From Paenibacillus faecalis (GTDB lineage Bacteria; Bacillota; Bacilli; Paenibacillales; Paenibacillaceae): 64,000 nt of DNA. The position numbers and the translations under genes were made by a program. Location: positions 2,632,624 to 2,696,623 of the forward strand of contig NZ_LT985747.1 of the NCBI RefSeq assembly GCF_900289175.1, given 5' to 3'. Shown here in pieces: positions 1 to 9,137 of the stretch. Within the stretch, counting starts at the first letter, position 1. Each line of letters starts with the position of its first letter. The notes under the pieces are model-generated. The model was not told where the DNA came from. It did no database searches and was given only the letters and a program-made list of their open reading frames with translations.

Positions 1-800
1 GTATCTACTCCCTTGCCCGCCGCTTCAACGCCGACAAGAGCGACTTCCTTATCTTCCAAAAAAGGATAGAACATCCCGATTGCGTTGCTTCCCCCACCAA
101 TCGGCGCAAAAATCATATTTGGAAGCCGGCCCTCGCTTTCCATCATCTGACGGCGCGTCTCATCGCCTATGACCCGCTGGAAATTACGAACCATCATCGG
201 ATAAGGATGGGGACCAACCGCCGAACCGAGCACATAAAATGTATCTTCCACGTTGCTGACCCAATATCGAAGGGCCTCGTTACAAGCATCCTTCAGCGTT
301 TTGCTGCCGGATGTAACAGGTACCACTTCCGCCCCCAGCATTTTCATCCTAAAGACATTCAGCTGCTGACGTCTGGTGTCCTCCTCACCCATAAACACTT
401 TACATTCCAGACCGAGCAATGCTGCAACCGTTGCGGCCGCAACTCCGTGCTGTCCTGCACCCGTCTCCGCAATGACTTTCTTTTTTCCCATTCTCTTTGC
501 AAGAACACCCTGAGCAATAGCATTGTTAATCTTATGGGCTCCTGTATGATTCAAATCCTCTCTCTTCAAGTAAATCTTCGCTTTACCAAGATGCTTGCTC
601 AGACGCTCGGCATAATAAAGCGGAGTTTCCCTCCCGGAGTATTGCTTGAGAAGATATTCGATCTCTTCTTTAAACGAGGGATCATCCGCATATCGCTTAT
701 ATTGTTCCTCCAGCTCGATCAGCGCGTTCATCAGCGTCTCCGGTACGAATCTTCCTCCAAAGGAGCCAAAACGACCGTTTATATCAGGTAACAATGTCAT
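1..800 (-). CDS. trpB: Tryptophan synthase beta subunit (partial, C-terminus off the left edge)
   Basis: About 266 codons are visible, reading leftwards out of the window. TrpB condenses indole with L-serine using pyridoxal phosphate; it works as an alpha2-beta2 complex with TrpA. The N-terminus runs [20 protein letters not shown], and the PLP lysine is Lys90 inside HTGAHKINN. Downstream AETGAGQHG and the GGGSNA phosphate-binding loop are intact. The ATG overlaps the trpF stop as TAATG, so the two are translationally coupled. trpA is expected beyond the edge. The part seen is full quality and the call is secure. Confidence 0.97.
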   Translation of the reverse strand, partial: MTLLPDINGRFGSFGGRFVPETLMNALIELEEQYKRYADDPSFKEEIEYLLKQYSGRETPLYYAERLSKHLGKAKIYLKREDLNHTGAHKINNAIAQGVLAKRMGKKKVIAETGAGQHGVAAATVAALLGLECKVFMGEEDTRRQQLNVFRMKMLGAEVVPVTSGSKTLKDACNEALRYWVSNVEDTFYVLGSAVGPHPYPMMVRNFQRVIGDETRRQMMESEGRLPNMIFAPIGGGSNAIGMFYPFLEDKEVALVGVEAAGKGVD

Positions 801-1471
801 TAGAGCTTCACCCTTTCCACGAATGCTATCACTTTTTCTATATCTTTCACACCCGGAGCGCTTTCCACCCCGCTGGATACGTCTACGCCATCCGGGTCGT
901 ATAATGCTAATAATCGATCCAAGTTCGATGGTTCCAAACCGCCCGCCACAAATAGAGGAAAACCTTGAGCTCTTGCCCAATCCCGATAGATCGGTATAAT
1001 GTCCCAGGCAAAAGTCTTGCCAGACCCGCCCCCGTAAACCGGGTCATACGTATCCAGCAGAAGCCCGTCAATACATCCACTATATAACATAAGCTCGTTT
1101 ACATGTTCCTCTGGGGGACGTCCGGCTTGAATAGACACGGCCTTAAATATGGAAACCGGGAAGCTTTCTTTCACTTCCCGGCAAAATTGCGGTGATTCTT
1201 GACCGTGCAGCTGCACGACATCCAGTTCAACCGATTGAAGAACCTCCCCTAGCTCCTTTAAAGATGGGTTAACAAATACACCAACGGAACGGGGGATTTC
1301 TTCACTTTTCCACTGCTTTAGCACGCCGGATAGCTCAGCAGCCTGCTTCGATGTAACTTGACGACGGCTCTTGGCAAATACGAATCCGATATAATCCACA
1401 GGTAAGTTTATCATCGATTTTAGCACTTCAACGCTTTGAAGTCCACATATTTTTACGGCTGTTTTTGACAT
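800..1471 (-). CDS. trpF: Phosphoribosylanthranilate isomerase
   Basis: A 223-residue TIM-barrel enzyme of the usual family length. It performs the Amadori rearrangement of N-(5'-phosphoribosyl)anthranilate to CdRP, the third step of tryptophan synthesis. Seen: KICGLQS near the N-terminus (the catalytic Cys), [18 protein letters not shown] and the C-terminal phosphate motif [10 protein letters not shown]. The start has AGGAG eleven bases upstream, in the short gap after trpC. The order trpE-D-C-F-B with no trpG between trpE and trpD is the Bacillus arrangement, in which the glutamine amidotransferase subunit is shared with folate synthesis and encoded elsewhere. Confidence 0.97.
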   Translation of the reverse strand: MSKTAVKICGLQSVEVLKSMINLPVDYIGFVFAKSRRQVTSKQAAELSGVLKQWKSEEIPRSVGVFVNPSLKELGEVLQSVELDVVQLHGQESPQFCREVKESFPVSIFKAVSIQAGRPPEEHVNELMLYSGCIDGLLLDTYDPVYGGGSGKTFAWDIIPIYRDWARAQGFPLFVAGGLEPSNLDRLLALYDPDGVDVSSGVESAPGVKDIEKVIAFVERVKL

Positions 1472-1495
1472 TTGGTGTACTCCTTAAATCTTTGC

Positions 1496-2293
1496 TTAAT
1501 TTTTCGGCAGCGGCCCCATCAGGTCAATCACTGCTTGCTCTACATTTTCTTTACGCATGAAATGCTCACCGATCAAAACGCCTTGAGCACCGAGCGAGGA
1601 CAGATAAGAAATATCATCACTGGTCGAAATTCCGCTCTCGCTAATCAGAATAACGTCCCCCGGAATTTCTTTGCTCAACTCTGCCGTTGTCCCTAATGAC
1701 GTTTCAAATGTGTGAAGATTACGGTTGTTGATGCCGATAAGCTGAGCCGACTTTAATTGAAGGACTGAGTCCAGCTCGCTGTAGTTATGCACTTCAACAA
1801 GACAGTCAAGCCCTACAGAAGAGGCAATGGATATAAATTCAGCAATTGTATCCGGTTCGAGTATGCTGGCGATTAGAAGAACGGCATCCGCGCCTAACAG
1901 TCGCGCTTCATAAATTTGCATGGCATCGATAATAAAATCCTTACGAAGCAGCGGCAAACTAACTGCATCGCGAACCGCCGACAAATACTTGCCGCTGCCT
2001 TGAAAATACGATTCGTCCGTTAACACGGACAAGCAGTCTGCTCCAGCTGCTTCGTACGCCTTGGCAATAGCAACCGGATCAAAATCCGGCCGGATCAATC
2101 CTTTGGAAGGCGAGGCTTTCTTCACCTCAGCGATTAATCCCATCCCTCTTTTACGCCGCGTAGACAGCGCCTCAATAAATCCGCGAGTAGTAGGTAGTGC
2201 GAATATGTTGTCCAAGGCTTCTTCCACTGATAAAGACCGTTCAAGCTGAGCTACTTCTACTCTTTTAGTCGCAACAATTCGGTCAAGATACAT
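1496..2293 (-). CDS. trpC: Indole-3-glycerol phosphate synthase
   Basis: A 265-residue TIM-barrel enzyme that decarboxylates and closes CdRP to indole-3-glycerol phosphate. Motifs seen: GLIAEVKKASPSKG (catalytic Lys and the Ser of the phosphate site), LLRKDFIID (catalytic Lys), LIGINNRNLHTFE and LISESGIS. The gene starts inside the last 11 bases of trpD, with GGAGG nine bases before the ATG, so translation is probably coupled. It is monofunctional, unlike the TrpC-TrpF fusion of enterobacteria. Confidence 0.97.
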   Translation of the reverse strand: MYLDRIVATKRVEVAQLERSLSVEEALDNIFALPTTRGFIEALSTRRKRGMGLIAEVKKASPSKGLIRPDFDPVAIAKAYEAAGADCLSVLTDESYFQGSGKYLSAVRDAVSLPLLRKDFIIDAMQIYEARLLGADAVLLIASILEPDTIAEFISIASSVGLDCLVEVHNYSELDSVLQLKSAQLIGINNRNLHTFETSLGTTAELSKEIPGDVILISESGISTSDDISYLSSLGAQGVLIGEHFMRKENVEQAVIDLMGPLPKN

Positions 2294-3323
2294 AGCTTAA
2301 TTCCTCCGTCATGGTAATGAGCTGTTCCAACTTGGCCTGCGCCAGCCCCAAGTCAATCGCTTCGGCCGCTTTACTTACGCCTTCTTTCAAACTGTCCGCC
2401 AATCCCGACACATAGATGCAGGCTCCGGCGTTTGCAAGAACAACATCTCTGTAGGGACTTCGTTCACCTTGCAGCACGCTCCCGATAATCGACGCGTTTT
2501 CTGCAGCATCTCCGCCAAGAATGGACTCCATCGGGTGAACCTGTAAACCCAGATCATGCGGATGAATGTCATACGTACGGATGCTGCCTCCGCGAAGTTC
2601 GGATACACGGGTCGGTGCAGAAATGCTGATTTCATCCAATCCATCATGACTCGTAACGACCAGCGCCCGCTTCAGCCCTAATTCTTTCAAAACCTGAGCG
2701 ATTGTTTCCGTTTTGCTCAGGTCATAGATACCCAGAAGCTGACGGTCTGCTCCAGCCGGATTGGTTAACGGGCCCAGCATATTGAACACGGTTCTCACCC
2801 CAAGCTCTTTTCGCGGGGCCGCTGCATGTTTCATAGACGGATGATAGATTTGAGCAAACAAGAAGCAGATCCCGATCTGATCCAGGCATCGCTTGGCCTG
2901 TTCAGCTGACAAATGAATATTTACACCGAGTGCTTCCAGCACATCGGCGCTGCCGGCACGTCCAGAAGCGGAGCGATTGCCATGCTTCGCCACGCGAACG
3001 GACACAGAGGATGAGATGATCGCGGAGGCGGTGGAGATGTTGAATTTATGGATGCCCGATCCTCCCGTTCCACATGTGTCCAGCAGCCGGCTGCGTTCTG
3101 TAATCACACGTCCGCCCGAACTTCGCATCGCTTCAGCAAAGCCTGTGATTTCATCCACAGTCTCTCCTTTAATGCGAAGAGCGGTCAGCAAGGCCCCGAT
3201 CTGGGAAGGAGTCGCTACTCCTTCCATGATCGTCTGCATTACTTGCCTAGCTTCGCTGCGCTCCAAATCACGGCCTTCAATCAATTTTGATATGCTGGAT
3301 TGTACAGGTTCCAATATGTTCAT
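2283..3323 (-). CDS. trpD: Anthranilate phosphoribosyltransferase
   Basis: A 346-residue class of enzyme that transfers the phosphoribosyl group of PRPP to anthranilate. Seen: LLDTCGTGGSGIHKFNIST, the PRPP-binding glycine loop, and KHGNRSASGRAGSADVLEALG, both diagnostic. The frame is open for 22 codons further upstream, but the ATG at 3323 (MNILEPVQS) has GGAGGAGA at the right distance and matches the normal N-terminus, so it is chosen. The gene follows trpE after 25 bases and overlaps trpC by 11. Confidence 0.96.
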   Translation of the reverse strand: MNILEPVQSSISKLIEGRDLERSEARQVMQTIMEGVATPSQIGALLTALRIKGETVDEITGFAEAMRSSGGRVITERSRLLDTCGTGGSGIHKFNISTASAIISSSVSVRVAKHGNRSASGRAGSADVLEALGVNIHLSAEQAKRCLDQIGICFLFAQIYHPSMKHAAAPRKELGVRTVFNMLGPLTNPAGADRQLLGIYDLSKTETIAQVLKELGLKRALVVTSHDGLDEISISAPTRVSELRGGSIRTYDIHPHDLGLQVHPMESILGGDAAENASIIGSVLQGERSPYRDVVLANAGACIYVSGLADSLKEGVSKAAEAIDLGLAQAKLEQLITMTEELSYVS

Positions 3324-3348
3324 AGCTCTCTCCTCCTCCAGTTCATTT

Positions 3349-4905
3349 TCAAGGTGTATATTCGTACAGGTAATCTTGGTTAATGACACTCTCCTGTTGA
3401 ATATCCGGCGGGAACATCATTTCAGCTGCCCGGATGGCTTTCAGCATCCCTTTTGCCTTATTGACGGTCTCCTCATACTCTTTCTCCGGAACAGAGTCCC
3501 ACACAATTCCCGCTCCAGCCTGAACATACGCTTTTCCCTTACGGAAAATAATCGTGCGAATCGTAATGCAGGAATCCATATTCCCCCCGAAACCGAGATA
3601 ACCTATTGCCCCGGCATAGGCCCCTCTTGCTTCCCGTTCAAGCTCGGCGATGATTTCCATAGCGCGAAGCTTTGGCGCACCTGACACCGTTCCCGCAGGA
3701 AGACAAGAGAGAAACGCATCGAAAAAGTCCTGATCCTCCCTCATTTTGCCTGATACAGCTGACACGATGTGCATGACATGAGAGTATCGCTCGATCTCCA
3801 TAAAAGAATCGCATTTGACGGTTCCGAACTCAGACACTCGTCCCAGATCATTTCTACCGAGGTCAACCAACATTAAATGTTCGGCCCGTTCCTTCTCGTC
3901 CTGCAGCAACTCTTCAGCTAGCGCTCTATCAGAAGCTTCATCCGTGCCGCGGGGACGTGTTCCCGCAATCGGCCTCGTCTCCACCCGTTTGCCGTCCACT
4001 TTGACAAGAGCTTCAGGCGATGTGCCCACGATAATCTCTTCATCCATCTTCAAATAATACATATAGGGAGATGGATTCATCGTCCGAAGCACCCGGTATA
4101 CATGGAGCGGAGAAACGTCTGTATTGATATGGAATCGCTGAGATAGAACAACCTGAAAAATATCACCGGACCGAATATATTCTTTCGCCTGTTCTACATT
4201 GTCCATATATTTTTCTTTAGTCATATTGGACTGAATATCACCAAGGTCGACATCAGCAGGAATTCCGTGGGAATTTACATTCTCGCGAGGCCCTTGTTCC
4301 TTCAGCTGTCCGGCTGTAACTTCCAGCTTTCTACACATATCTTTGTACGTTTGCCGGATATCCGCATCGGTATCGCCCGGCTTGACATGCACATTGCCAA
4401 TCAACAGAATCTGCTGCTTCACATGGTCAAAAACGATGATTTGATCACAAAACATAAACCGAATATCATCCATACCCAGATCATCCAATGCGTGGGCAGG
4501 CAGCTTTTCATAATACTGAAGAAGATCATAGCCGAAAAATCCGATCGCTCCGCCTGTAAACGGAGGCATGTCACCAATCTGCGGACTTTTGTACAAACGC
4601 ATCAAAGCTTTCAGTTCTTCTACAGGCTTTCCCTTAAGCCGTGTTGTTTCACCATTCATCTCCACTTGAATATGACCCTGCTTGCCGGAGATGACAAGGA
4701 AAGGATCGGTCCCGATGAACGAATAACGAGCCCACTTTACTCCACCCTCTACACTTTCCAATAAAAAAGCCCGTTCACGCTGCGCATACCGCTGAAAAAT
4801 ACGGATCGGCGTCTCCATATCCGCCAGCAGACGCACAGCGACTGGTATAAGATTATACTGGCCGGCCATGGAGATAACCTGTTCCATTGATGGGTTTGCT
4901 ATCAT
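3349..4905 (-). CDS. trpE: Anthranilate synthase component I
   Basis: A 518-residue chorismate-using enzyme that, with the amidotransferase TrpG/PabA, makes anthranilate. The N-terminal part has the tryptophan feedback motif FLLES followed by RYSFIG, so allosteric inhibition is probably kept. The catalytic half has PSPYMYYL, GTSPEALVK, RPIAGTRPRG, DLGRNDLGRV and LPAGTVSGAPKLRAM. An upstream TTG in frame lies only two bases after the GGGAGG site, so the ATG at 4905, eight bases away, is the start. That ATG overlaps the stop of a 42-codon leader ORF as ATGA. Expression is under the TRAP leader described below. Confidence 0.97.
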   Translation of the reverse strand: MIANPSMEQVISMAGQYNLIPVAVRLLADMETPIRIFQRYAQRERAFLLESVEGGVKWARYSFIGTDPFLVISGKQGHIQVEMNGETTRLKGKPVEELKALMRLYKSPQIGDMPPFTGGAIGFFGYDLLQYYEKLPAHALDDLGMDDIRFMFCDQIIVFDHVKQQILLIGNVHVKPGDTDADIRQTYKDMCRKLEVTAGQLKEQGPRENVNSHGIPADVDLGDIQSNMTKEKYMDNVEQAKEYIRSGDIFQVVLSQRFHINTDVSPLHVYRVLRTMNPSPYMYYLKMDEEIIVGTSPEALVKVDGKRVETRPIAGTRPRGTDEASDRALAEELLQDEKERAEHLMLVDLGRNDLGRVSEFGTVKCDSFMEIERYSHVMHIVSAVSGKMREDQDFFDAFLSCLPAGTVSGAPKLRAMEIIAELEREARGAYAGAIGYLGFGGNMDSCITIRTIIFRKGKAYVQAGAGIVWDSVPEKEYEETVNKAKGMLKAIRAAEMMFPPDIQQESVINQDYLYEYTP

Positions 4906-5030
4906 AACCAATCCCTCCCTTTCCTCATGTATTTGGAATGCAAAAAAAGACCTCTACCAAAGTAGAGGTCTGGGTCGATAAGTATATAAAAAAAGAGTGC
5001 GATCAAGAGATGATATAACCATATGGACAT
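4902..5030 (-). CDS. Possible trp leader ORF (42 codons), overlapping trpE by ATGA
   Basis: The ATG at 5030 is preceded by TGAGG with an eight-base gap. The ORF begins MSIWLYHLL, is hydrophobic in its first half, has Trp codons at positions 4 and 41, runs without a stop through the attenuator hairpin, and ends in a TGA that overlaps the trpE ATG. Translation through it would melt the hairpin and could couple to trpE. This is an inference from layout only; an ORF of this length can arise by chance, and there is no sequence family to support it. Confidence 0.4.
   Translation of the reverse strand: MSIWLYHLLIALFFYILIDPDLYFGRGLFLHSKYMRKGRDWL
4942..4971 (-). terminator. trp attenuator hairpin
   Basis: Read on the minus strand, a perfect 10-bp stem (arms AGACCTCTAC and GTAGAGGTCT) with a TTTG loop is followed by seven T residues, 37 bases before trpE. 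The left arm contains CTCTACT, which is complementary to AGTAGAG inside the TRAP array (about 5191-5197), giving a plausible 7-bp antiterminator that TRAP binding would block. Confidence 0.9.
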
Positions 5031-5155
5031 GAACAATGCCTCAAAATAGATAAAATGCGGTATGTACGACAAATGACAACCGCCATCATAAAATGATGCA
5101 TGTATCCATCCTCGGATATACTCTCTTATCTGCTTTCATGTTGAATCATTAGCTA

Positions 5156-5208
5156 CTCTGCTCTTCTCTTCTAAACTATACTCATCTAAACTCTACTCAG
5201 CTATTCTG
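5156..5208 (-). promoter_or_regulatory. TRAP (MtrB) binding array in the trp leader
   Basis: On the minus strand there are ten consecutive (T/G)AG triplets with exactly two bases between them (strict 5-nt period), plus an eleventh in register at the 5' end that reads CAG; a further TAG abuts the 3' end. TRAP is an 11-mer ring in which each subunit binds one (G/U)AG triplet, so an 11-unit array is what the family predicts. The array starts at or within a few bases of the predicted transcription start. The cognate gene mtrB lies at 17025-17249. Confidence 0.93.
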
Positions 5209-5213
5209 ATACC

Positions 5214-5243
5214 ACTATACAGGATTTTTCCTGTTCATGGCAA
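5214..5243 (-). promoter_or_regulatory. Predicted sigma-A promoter of the trp genes
   Basis: TTGCCA (-35) and TATAGT (-10) separated by 18 bases, lying between aroH and the TRAP array. Start of transcription would be about 5206-5208, putting the array at the very 5' end of the RNA. trp genes may also be read through from aroC. Confidence 0.65.
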
Positions 5244-5269
5244 CCCTAAATTTTTCGCGATCAGGAAGA

Positions 5270-5635
5270 TTATGATGATAAATCAGGACGCAGGCGCTGG
5301 GCCTCGTTTAAATATACATGCTTGATTTCCTTCTGACTCTTCTCCGTATTCACCTGAACCATAAGACGGATACAGCGCGGCAAGCTTCCCTGCACCGGAA
5401 TTTCTACAGAGCACATAAGCGGTACCAGGTCCCAGCCCTTCAATGCCCTGATGGCTCTTGCCGGGAAAGTCGCATCCAGGTCATGGGTCATCGTAATCCA
5501 GACGCTGCAAATATCCTCCGGCTTCACATCATTTCGGTTTACGATCTCCTCAAGAAGGAGCACGGTTTCATTTAATATTTCCTGTTCATCATTTTTCGTA
5601 ACGGTGGTCGCTCCGCGAATACCGCGATTCATCAT
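5270..5635 (-). CDS. aroH: Chorismate mutase, AroH (monofunctional trimer type)
   Basis: A 121-residue enzyme converting chorismate to prephenate, the branch to phenylalanine and tyrosine. All the active-site residues known from the B. subtilis enzyme fall at the same numbers here: Arg7, Arg63, Cys75, Glu78, Arg90 and Tyr108. The start is the first of two ATG codons at 5635, with AGGAGGG upstream in the tail of aroB. It closes the aroC-aroB-aroH unit; the trp leader follows. Confidence 0.97.
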   Translation of the reverse strand: MMNRGIRGATTVTKNDEQEILNETVLLLEEIVNRNDVKPEDICSVWITMTHDLDATFPARAIRALKGWDLVPLMCSVEIPVQGSLPRCIRLMVQVNTEKSQKEIKHVYLNEAQRLRPDLSS

Positions 5636-5638
5636 CCG

Positions 5639-6733
5639 TTATCCCTCCTTCTTCAGCTGTTCAACAACCGAACGGACCGTTTCTACCGGTACATCATGAA
5701 CGATGCTGACTTTGCCGATTTGTTCGGGCACAATAAACACCATACGCCCTTTTGTAAACTTCTTGTCATGCTGCATAGCGTCCATCAATTCATCAACCGA
5801 TATATCGGATGGAAGGACAACAGGCAATTGAAATGCGCTCAACATTTCCCTCGTTGTGCTGAACAGATTCGTTCCCCTACCCAAAGCTTCAGCGAGCAGC
5901 GCCGATCCAGCCATTCCGATCGAGATGGCTTCGCCGTGTAAAAAGCGACCATAGCCTCCTACCGCTTCGATCGCATGTCCTATTGTATGGCCCAAGTTCA
6001 AAATAGCCCGAAGTCCACCCTCTCGTTCATCCTGTGAAACCACCTTTGCCTTGATCGCACAGCCTCGCTCCAGCCCGTAAGCAAGTGCCTCCGAATCAAG
6101 AGCAAGCAGGTCTGAGGCATGATCCCGGCACCAATAGGCAAATGCTTCATCAAGAATAAGTCCATGCTTCAACATTTCAGACAAACCCGATGACACTTCC
6201 CTTGCAGGTAAAGAAGTCAAGGTATCCACATCGTACAGCACCATAACCGGTTGATGAAACGCACCGATCATATTTTTCGCCAAAGGATGGTTCACAGCAA
6301 CTTTACCGCCTACACTGCTATCATGTGCGAGAATCGTTGTCGGAATCTGTACAAACGTAACACCTCTCATATATGAAGCAGCTACGAATCCGGCCAGATC
6401 TCCTACAACCCCTCCGCCCAGTGCAAAAACTGCAGAGCTTCGGTCCAGCTTGGCCTGGATCGCCGTTGTCATCACCTGCTCAAACATAGCCAGTGATTTA
6501 GATGACTCCCCTGCCGGAACGATATGGGAAACCGTCTTGAAACCCGCTTCCGCCATCTTCTTTTCCACCAAATGTAAATAATGGGGAGCGACCCGATCAT
6601 CCGTTACGATCAAATGGGGGCTTTGAGTACTGACTCCATGCTGCAAGGTTAACTCGCCGATCTTCTGAAGCAGACTTGAACCGATATAAATAGGGTAAGA
6701 GCGCTCACCTAGTTCAACTTGAAGAGTTCTCAT
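5639..6733 (-). CDS. aroB: 3-dehydroquinate synthase
   Basis: A 364-residue NAD- and metal-dependent enzyme that cyclises DAHP to 3-dehydroquinate, second step of the shikimate pathway. The NAD-binding and dehydroquinate synthase signature ALGGGVVGDLAGFVAASYMRG is intact, as are ILNLGHTIGHAIE and the metal ligands in that region. It sits two bases after aroC and four before aroH, so the three form one unit. Confidence 0.97.
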   Translation of the reverse strand: MRTLQVELGERSYPIYIGSSLLQKIGELTLQHGVSTQSPHLIVTDDRVAPHYLHLVEKKMAEAGFKTVSHIVPAGESSKSLAMFEQVMTTAIQAKLDRSSAVFALGGGVVGDLAGFVAASYMRGVTFVQIPTTILAHDSSVGGKVAVNHPLAKNMIGAFHQPVMVLYDVDTLTSLPAREVSSGLSEMLKHGLILDEAFAYWCRDHASDLLALDSEALAYGLERGCAIKAKVVSQDEREGGLRAILNLGHTIGHAIEAVGGYGRFLHGEAISIGMAGSALLAEALGRGTNLFSTTREMLSAFQLPVVLPSDISVDELMDAMQHDKKFTKGRMVFIVPEQIGKVSIVHDVPVETVRSVVEQLKKEG

Positions 6734-6735
6734 GC

Positions 6736-7905
6736 TTAGTATCTCTCCAATTGAGCAAGATAGTTGTTATAGTTCGCCTGGATTTCTTCCATCGAATCAC
6801 CGCCGAATTTCTCCAGGAAGGCTTTAGCCACTTCCCATGCCACCACATGCTCCATAACGACGCTGGCAGCTGGTACTGCGCACGCATCCGAACGCTCCAC
6901 CTGTGCCGTAAAGGCCTCCTTCGTATCTATATCTACGCTTTGAAGCGGTTTATACAATGTCGGAATCGGCTTCATGACACCACGGACTACAATAGGCATG
7001 CCGTTGGTCATACCACCCTCAAACCCGCCGAGGCGATTCGTTGCACGGTAGTATCCACGCTCCTGACTGTACATAATCTCATCATGAACTTTAGAGCCTC
7101 TAAGCTCTGCTGCTTCGAACCCGATGCCAACCTCAACACCTTTGAACGCATTGATGGACATGACACCCTGTGCAATTCTGCCATCGAGCTTCCGATCATA
7201 TTGAACATGGCTCCCCAGACCGACGGGTACTCCTTCTACAATACACTCTACAATACCGCCCGTAGAGTCTCCCTCCTTCTTGATCAGGTCTATATATTCC
7301 TCCATCTTTTTCTCGGTCTCTTTATCCGCGACACGAACAGAAGAAGCTTCTGTAACCTCAATCAGCTCATCAATAGGTAAATTGTGAGGTGGTGCTTCAA
7401 TTTCACCGATACGAATGACCTGACCTGCCACCTTTATCCCAAATTGTTCAAGAAACTGACGCGCCACCGCACCGCACGCCACCCTTACCGTCGTTTCACG
7501 GGCACTGGAGCGTTCCAAAACATTGCGTAAATCTTTTAAATTGTACTTCAAGCCGCCGTTTAAATCCGCATGACCCGGACGAGGACGGTGCACCCGTCTT
7601 TTCACTTCATCCGTTCCTTCGATCGGCTCGATGTTCATAATTTTTTGCCAGTGCTTCCAGTCGTTATTGGCTACCACCAGTGCGATAGGTGCACCCGTCG
7701 TATATCCATGGCGCACACCACCGACAATCTGCGCGGTGTCCTTCTCAATCTGCATGCGCCGTCCGCGGCCATAACCTTTCTGTCTCCGCTGCAATTGATA
7801 ATTCAGAGCATCGAAGTCAAGCTTCATATTGCTTGGCATTCCTTCTATAATCGCTGTCAGCTGAGGACCGTGGGTCTCCCCGGCAGTTAAAAATCTGATA
7901 CTCAT
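6736..7905 (-). CDS. aroC: Chorismate synthase
   Basis: A 389-residue FMN-dependent enzyme making chorismate from EPSP, the last common step before Trp, Phe, Tyr, folate and, in this organism, futalosine-type menaquinone. Motifs seen: [43 protein letters not shown] and the C-terminal [11 protein letters not shown]. It is the first gene of the aro-trp run and has its own promoter and a clean GGGGGAG ribosome binding site. B. subtilis calls this gene aroF. Confidence 0.97.
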   Translation of the reverse strand: MSIRFLTAGETHGPQLTAIIEGMPSNMKLDFDALNYQLQRRQKGYGRGRRMQIEKDTAQIVGGVRHGYTTGAPIALVVANNDWKHWQKIMNIEPIEGTDEVKRRVHRPRPGHADLNGGLKYNLKDLRNVLERSSARETTVRVACGAVARQFLEQFGIKVAGQVIRIGEIEAPPHNLPIDELIEVTEASSVRVADKETEKKMEEYIDLIKKEGDSTGGIVECIVEGVPVGLGSHVQYDRKLDGRIAQGVMSINAFKGVEVGIGFEAAELRGSKVHDEIMYSQERGYYRATNRLGGFEGGMTNGMPIVVRGVMKPIPTLYKPLQSVDIDTKEAFTAQVERSDACAVPAASVVMEHVVAWEVAKAFLEKFGGDSMEEIQANYNNYLAQLERY

Positions 7906-7971
7906 CGTACGCTCTCCCCCTTTTATACTTTTAAACTGTGAACCGCTAAAATCCGATAATTTCTTCTGACC

Positions 7972-8000
7972 ATTATAGTATAGGTGTTCCGCTTTGACAA
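7972..8000 (-). promoter_or_regulatory. Predicted sigma-A promoter of aroC-aroB-aroH(-trp)
   Basis: TTGTCA and a perfect TATAAT with 17 bases between, just after the terminator of the preceding small gene and about 65 bases before aroC. Confidence 0.8.
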
Positions 8001-8016
8001 GAAAGACCAGCGCATC

Positions 8017-8049
8017 AAAAAAGCGCTCCCTATCTTTAGATAGGAAGCG
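8017..8049 (-). terminator. Rho-independent terminator after the 55-residue gene
   Basis: On the minus strand, an 11-bp stem (one G-U wobble) around a TAAA loop, followed by six T residues. It separates cheR and the small gene from the aro-trp unit. Confidence 0.85.
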
Positions 8050-8062
8050 TAAATGGCAAAGC

Positions 8063-8230
8063 TTATTTTAATTGACCACGTGTCGATCTTTTCCATTGTT
8101 CGTCTCCGGCAGGCTGTTGCGGATTCAGCAGTGCATTAAACTGAAAGGTTTCCAGTCCCAAAATTTGACCGCACTCTTGTACACTGAACAATCCGCGGCG
8201 ATATGCGGCAATGACCTTTCGTTTATCCAT
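8063..8230 (-). CDS. Small conserved-looking protein of unknown function (55 aa)
   Basis: A short gene with a good GGAGG site seven bases before the ATG and a terminator directly after it. The product is hydrophilic and helical; residues 1-35 ([20 protein letters not shown] then GQILGLE) look like a small helix-turn-helix or degenerate DNA-binding fold, which is a guess from pattern alone. No membrane segment or signal peptide. It follows cheR by 74 bases and may be cotranscribed with it. Confidence 0.7.
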   Translation of the reverse strand: MDKRKVIAAYRRGLFSVQECGQILGLETFQFNALLNPQQPAGDEQWKRSTRGQLK

Positions 8231-8304
8231 TCCCTAACCTCCGCTTGATTACTGGAATTATCATTCCTATTATCGGATTTTCAGCATTCAATTATTCAAA
8301 TGAG

Positions 8305-9111
8305 TCAGGACTGGATCTTTTGATAAAAAAAGGTTTCAGACGTTTCAAGACCGTATTGAGCTGGATTGAATATTTGCTCTGTGCTGCCTACAAACAAAAC
8401 TCCGCCAGGTCTTAAACTGGCTGCAAACTTTTGATAAAGCTTATGCTTCGCCTCTTCGGTAAAATAAATCATTACATTCCGGCATACGATCAAGTCGAAG
8501 GCGGTATCGAAACGATCTGTCAGAAGATTCTGCTTCTCAAAGCGGATTTCTTTCTTCAATCTTTCATCGAAGCGATACATCGGCCCCTCTTCGGTAAAAT
8601 ACTTTGCAGCGATGTCTTTGGGAACATCCTTAAGCGATCGGTCCAAATATAAGCCTTGTTTCGCTTTTGCCAGTGCTCCTTCATCAATATCCGTTGCCAA
8701 AATGCTGCTCATGCCGAGCAGTTTTTTTTCTGCAAGGATCATCGCTATTGTGTATGGTTCTTCACCAGTGGAGCAGGCAGCGCTCCATATTTTCAATCTG
8801 GTACTACCAGAACCGCTTAACTCCGTTAAAATCTTGTCCCGTAAAACTTCCCAACGATTGGGATTTCTCCAAAATTCAGAGACGTTAATGGTCATACGGT
8901 CCAAAAACTCATGAAACAACGACCTGTCCTTCATCATCGCTTCGTAAAATGCAGAAAATGTTGAATAGCCATGCTTCAGTCTAAGAGTCGTCAGTCTTCG
9001 TTTCATCTGTGTTTCTTTATAATCCGCAAGATTAATCCCTGTGGTTAACTCGATGTTGCGAATAAAGCCAATATAATCTTTATCCTGTACTTCTAGTTCT
9101 TTTGCTTTCAT
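8305..9111 (-). CDS. cheR: Chemotaxis protein methyltransferase CheR
   Basis: A 268-residue cytoplasmic enzyme that methylates glutamates on chemoreceptors with S-adenosylmethionine. The N-terminal helical domain includes the MKRRL region. The SAM site is IWSAACSTGEEPYTIAM, and VCRNVMIYF and GGVLFVGSTEQ are typical of the catalytic domain. As in B. subtilis, cheR stands alone between ndk and aroC rather than with the main che operon. The start has AGGA seven bases upstream. Confidence 0.96.
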   Translation of the reverse strand: MKAKELEVQDKDYIGFIRNIELTTGINLADYKETQMKRRLTTLRLKHGYSTFSAFYEAMMKDRSLFHEFLDRMTINVSEFWRNPNRWEVLRDKILTELSGSGSTRLKIWSAACSTGEEPYTIAMILAEKKLLGMSSILATDIDEGALAKAKQGLYLDRSLKDVPKDIAAKYFTEEGPMYRFDERLKKEIRFEKQNLLTDRFDTAFDLIVCRNVMIYFTEEAKHKLYQKFAASLRPGGVLFVGSTEQIFNPAQYGLETSETFFYQKIQS

Positions 9112-9137
9112 GTTACCGTCCTGAAATTATGTAGTCA

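Noticed and set aside
2977..3684. 235-codon plus-strand ORF across trpD and trpE
   Set aside because: Spans two real genes and their junction on the other strand, with no ribosome site or domain.
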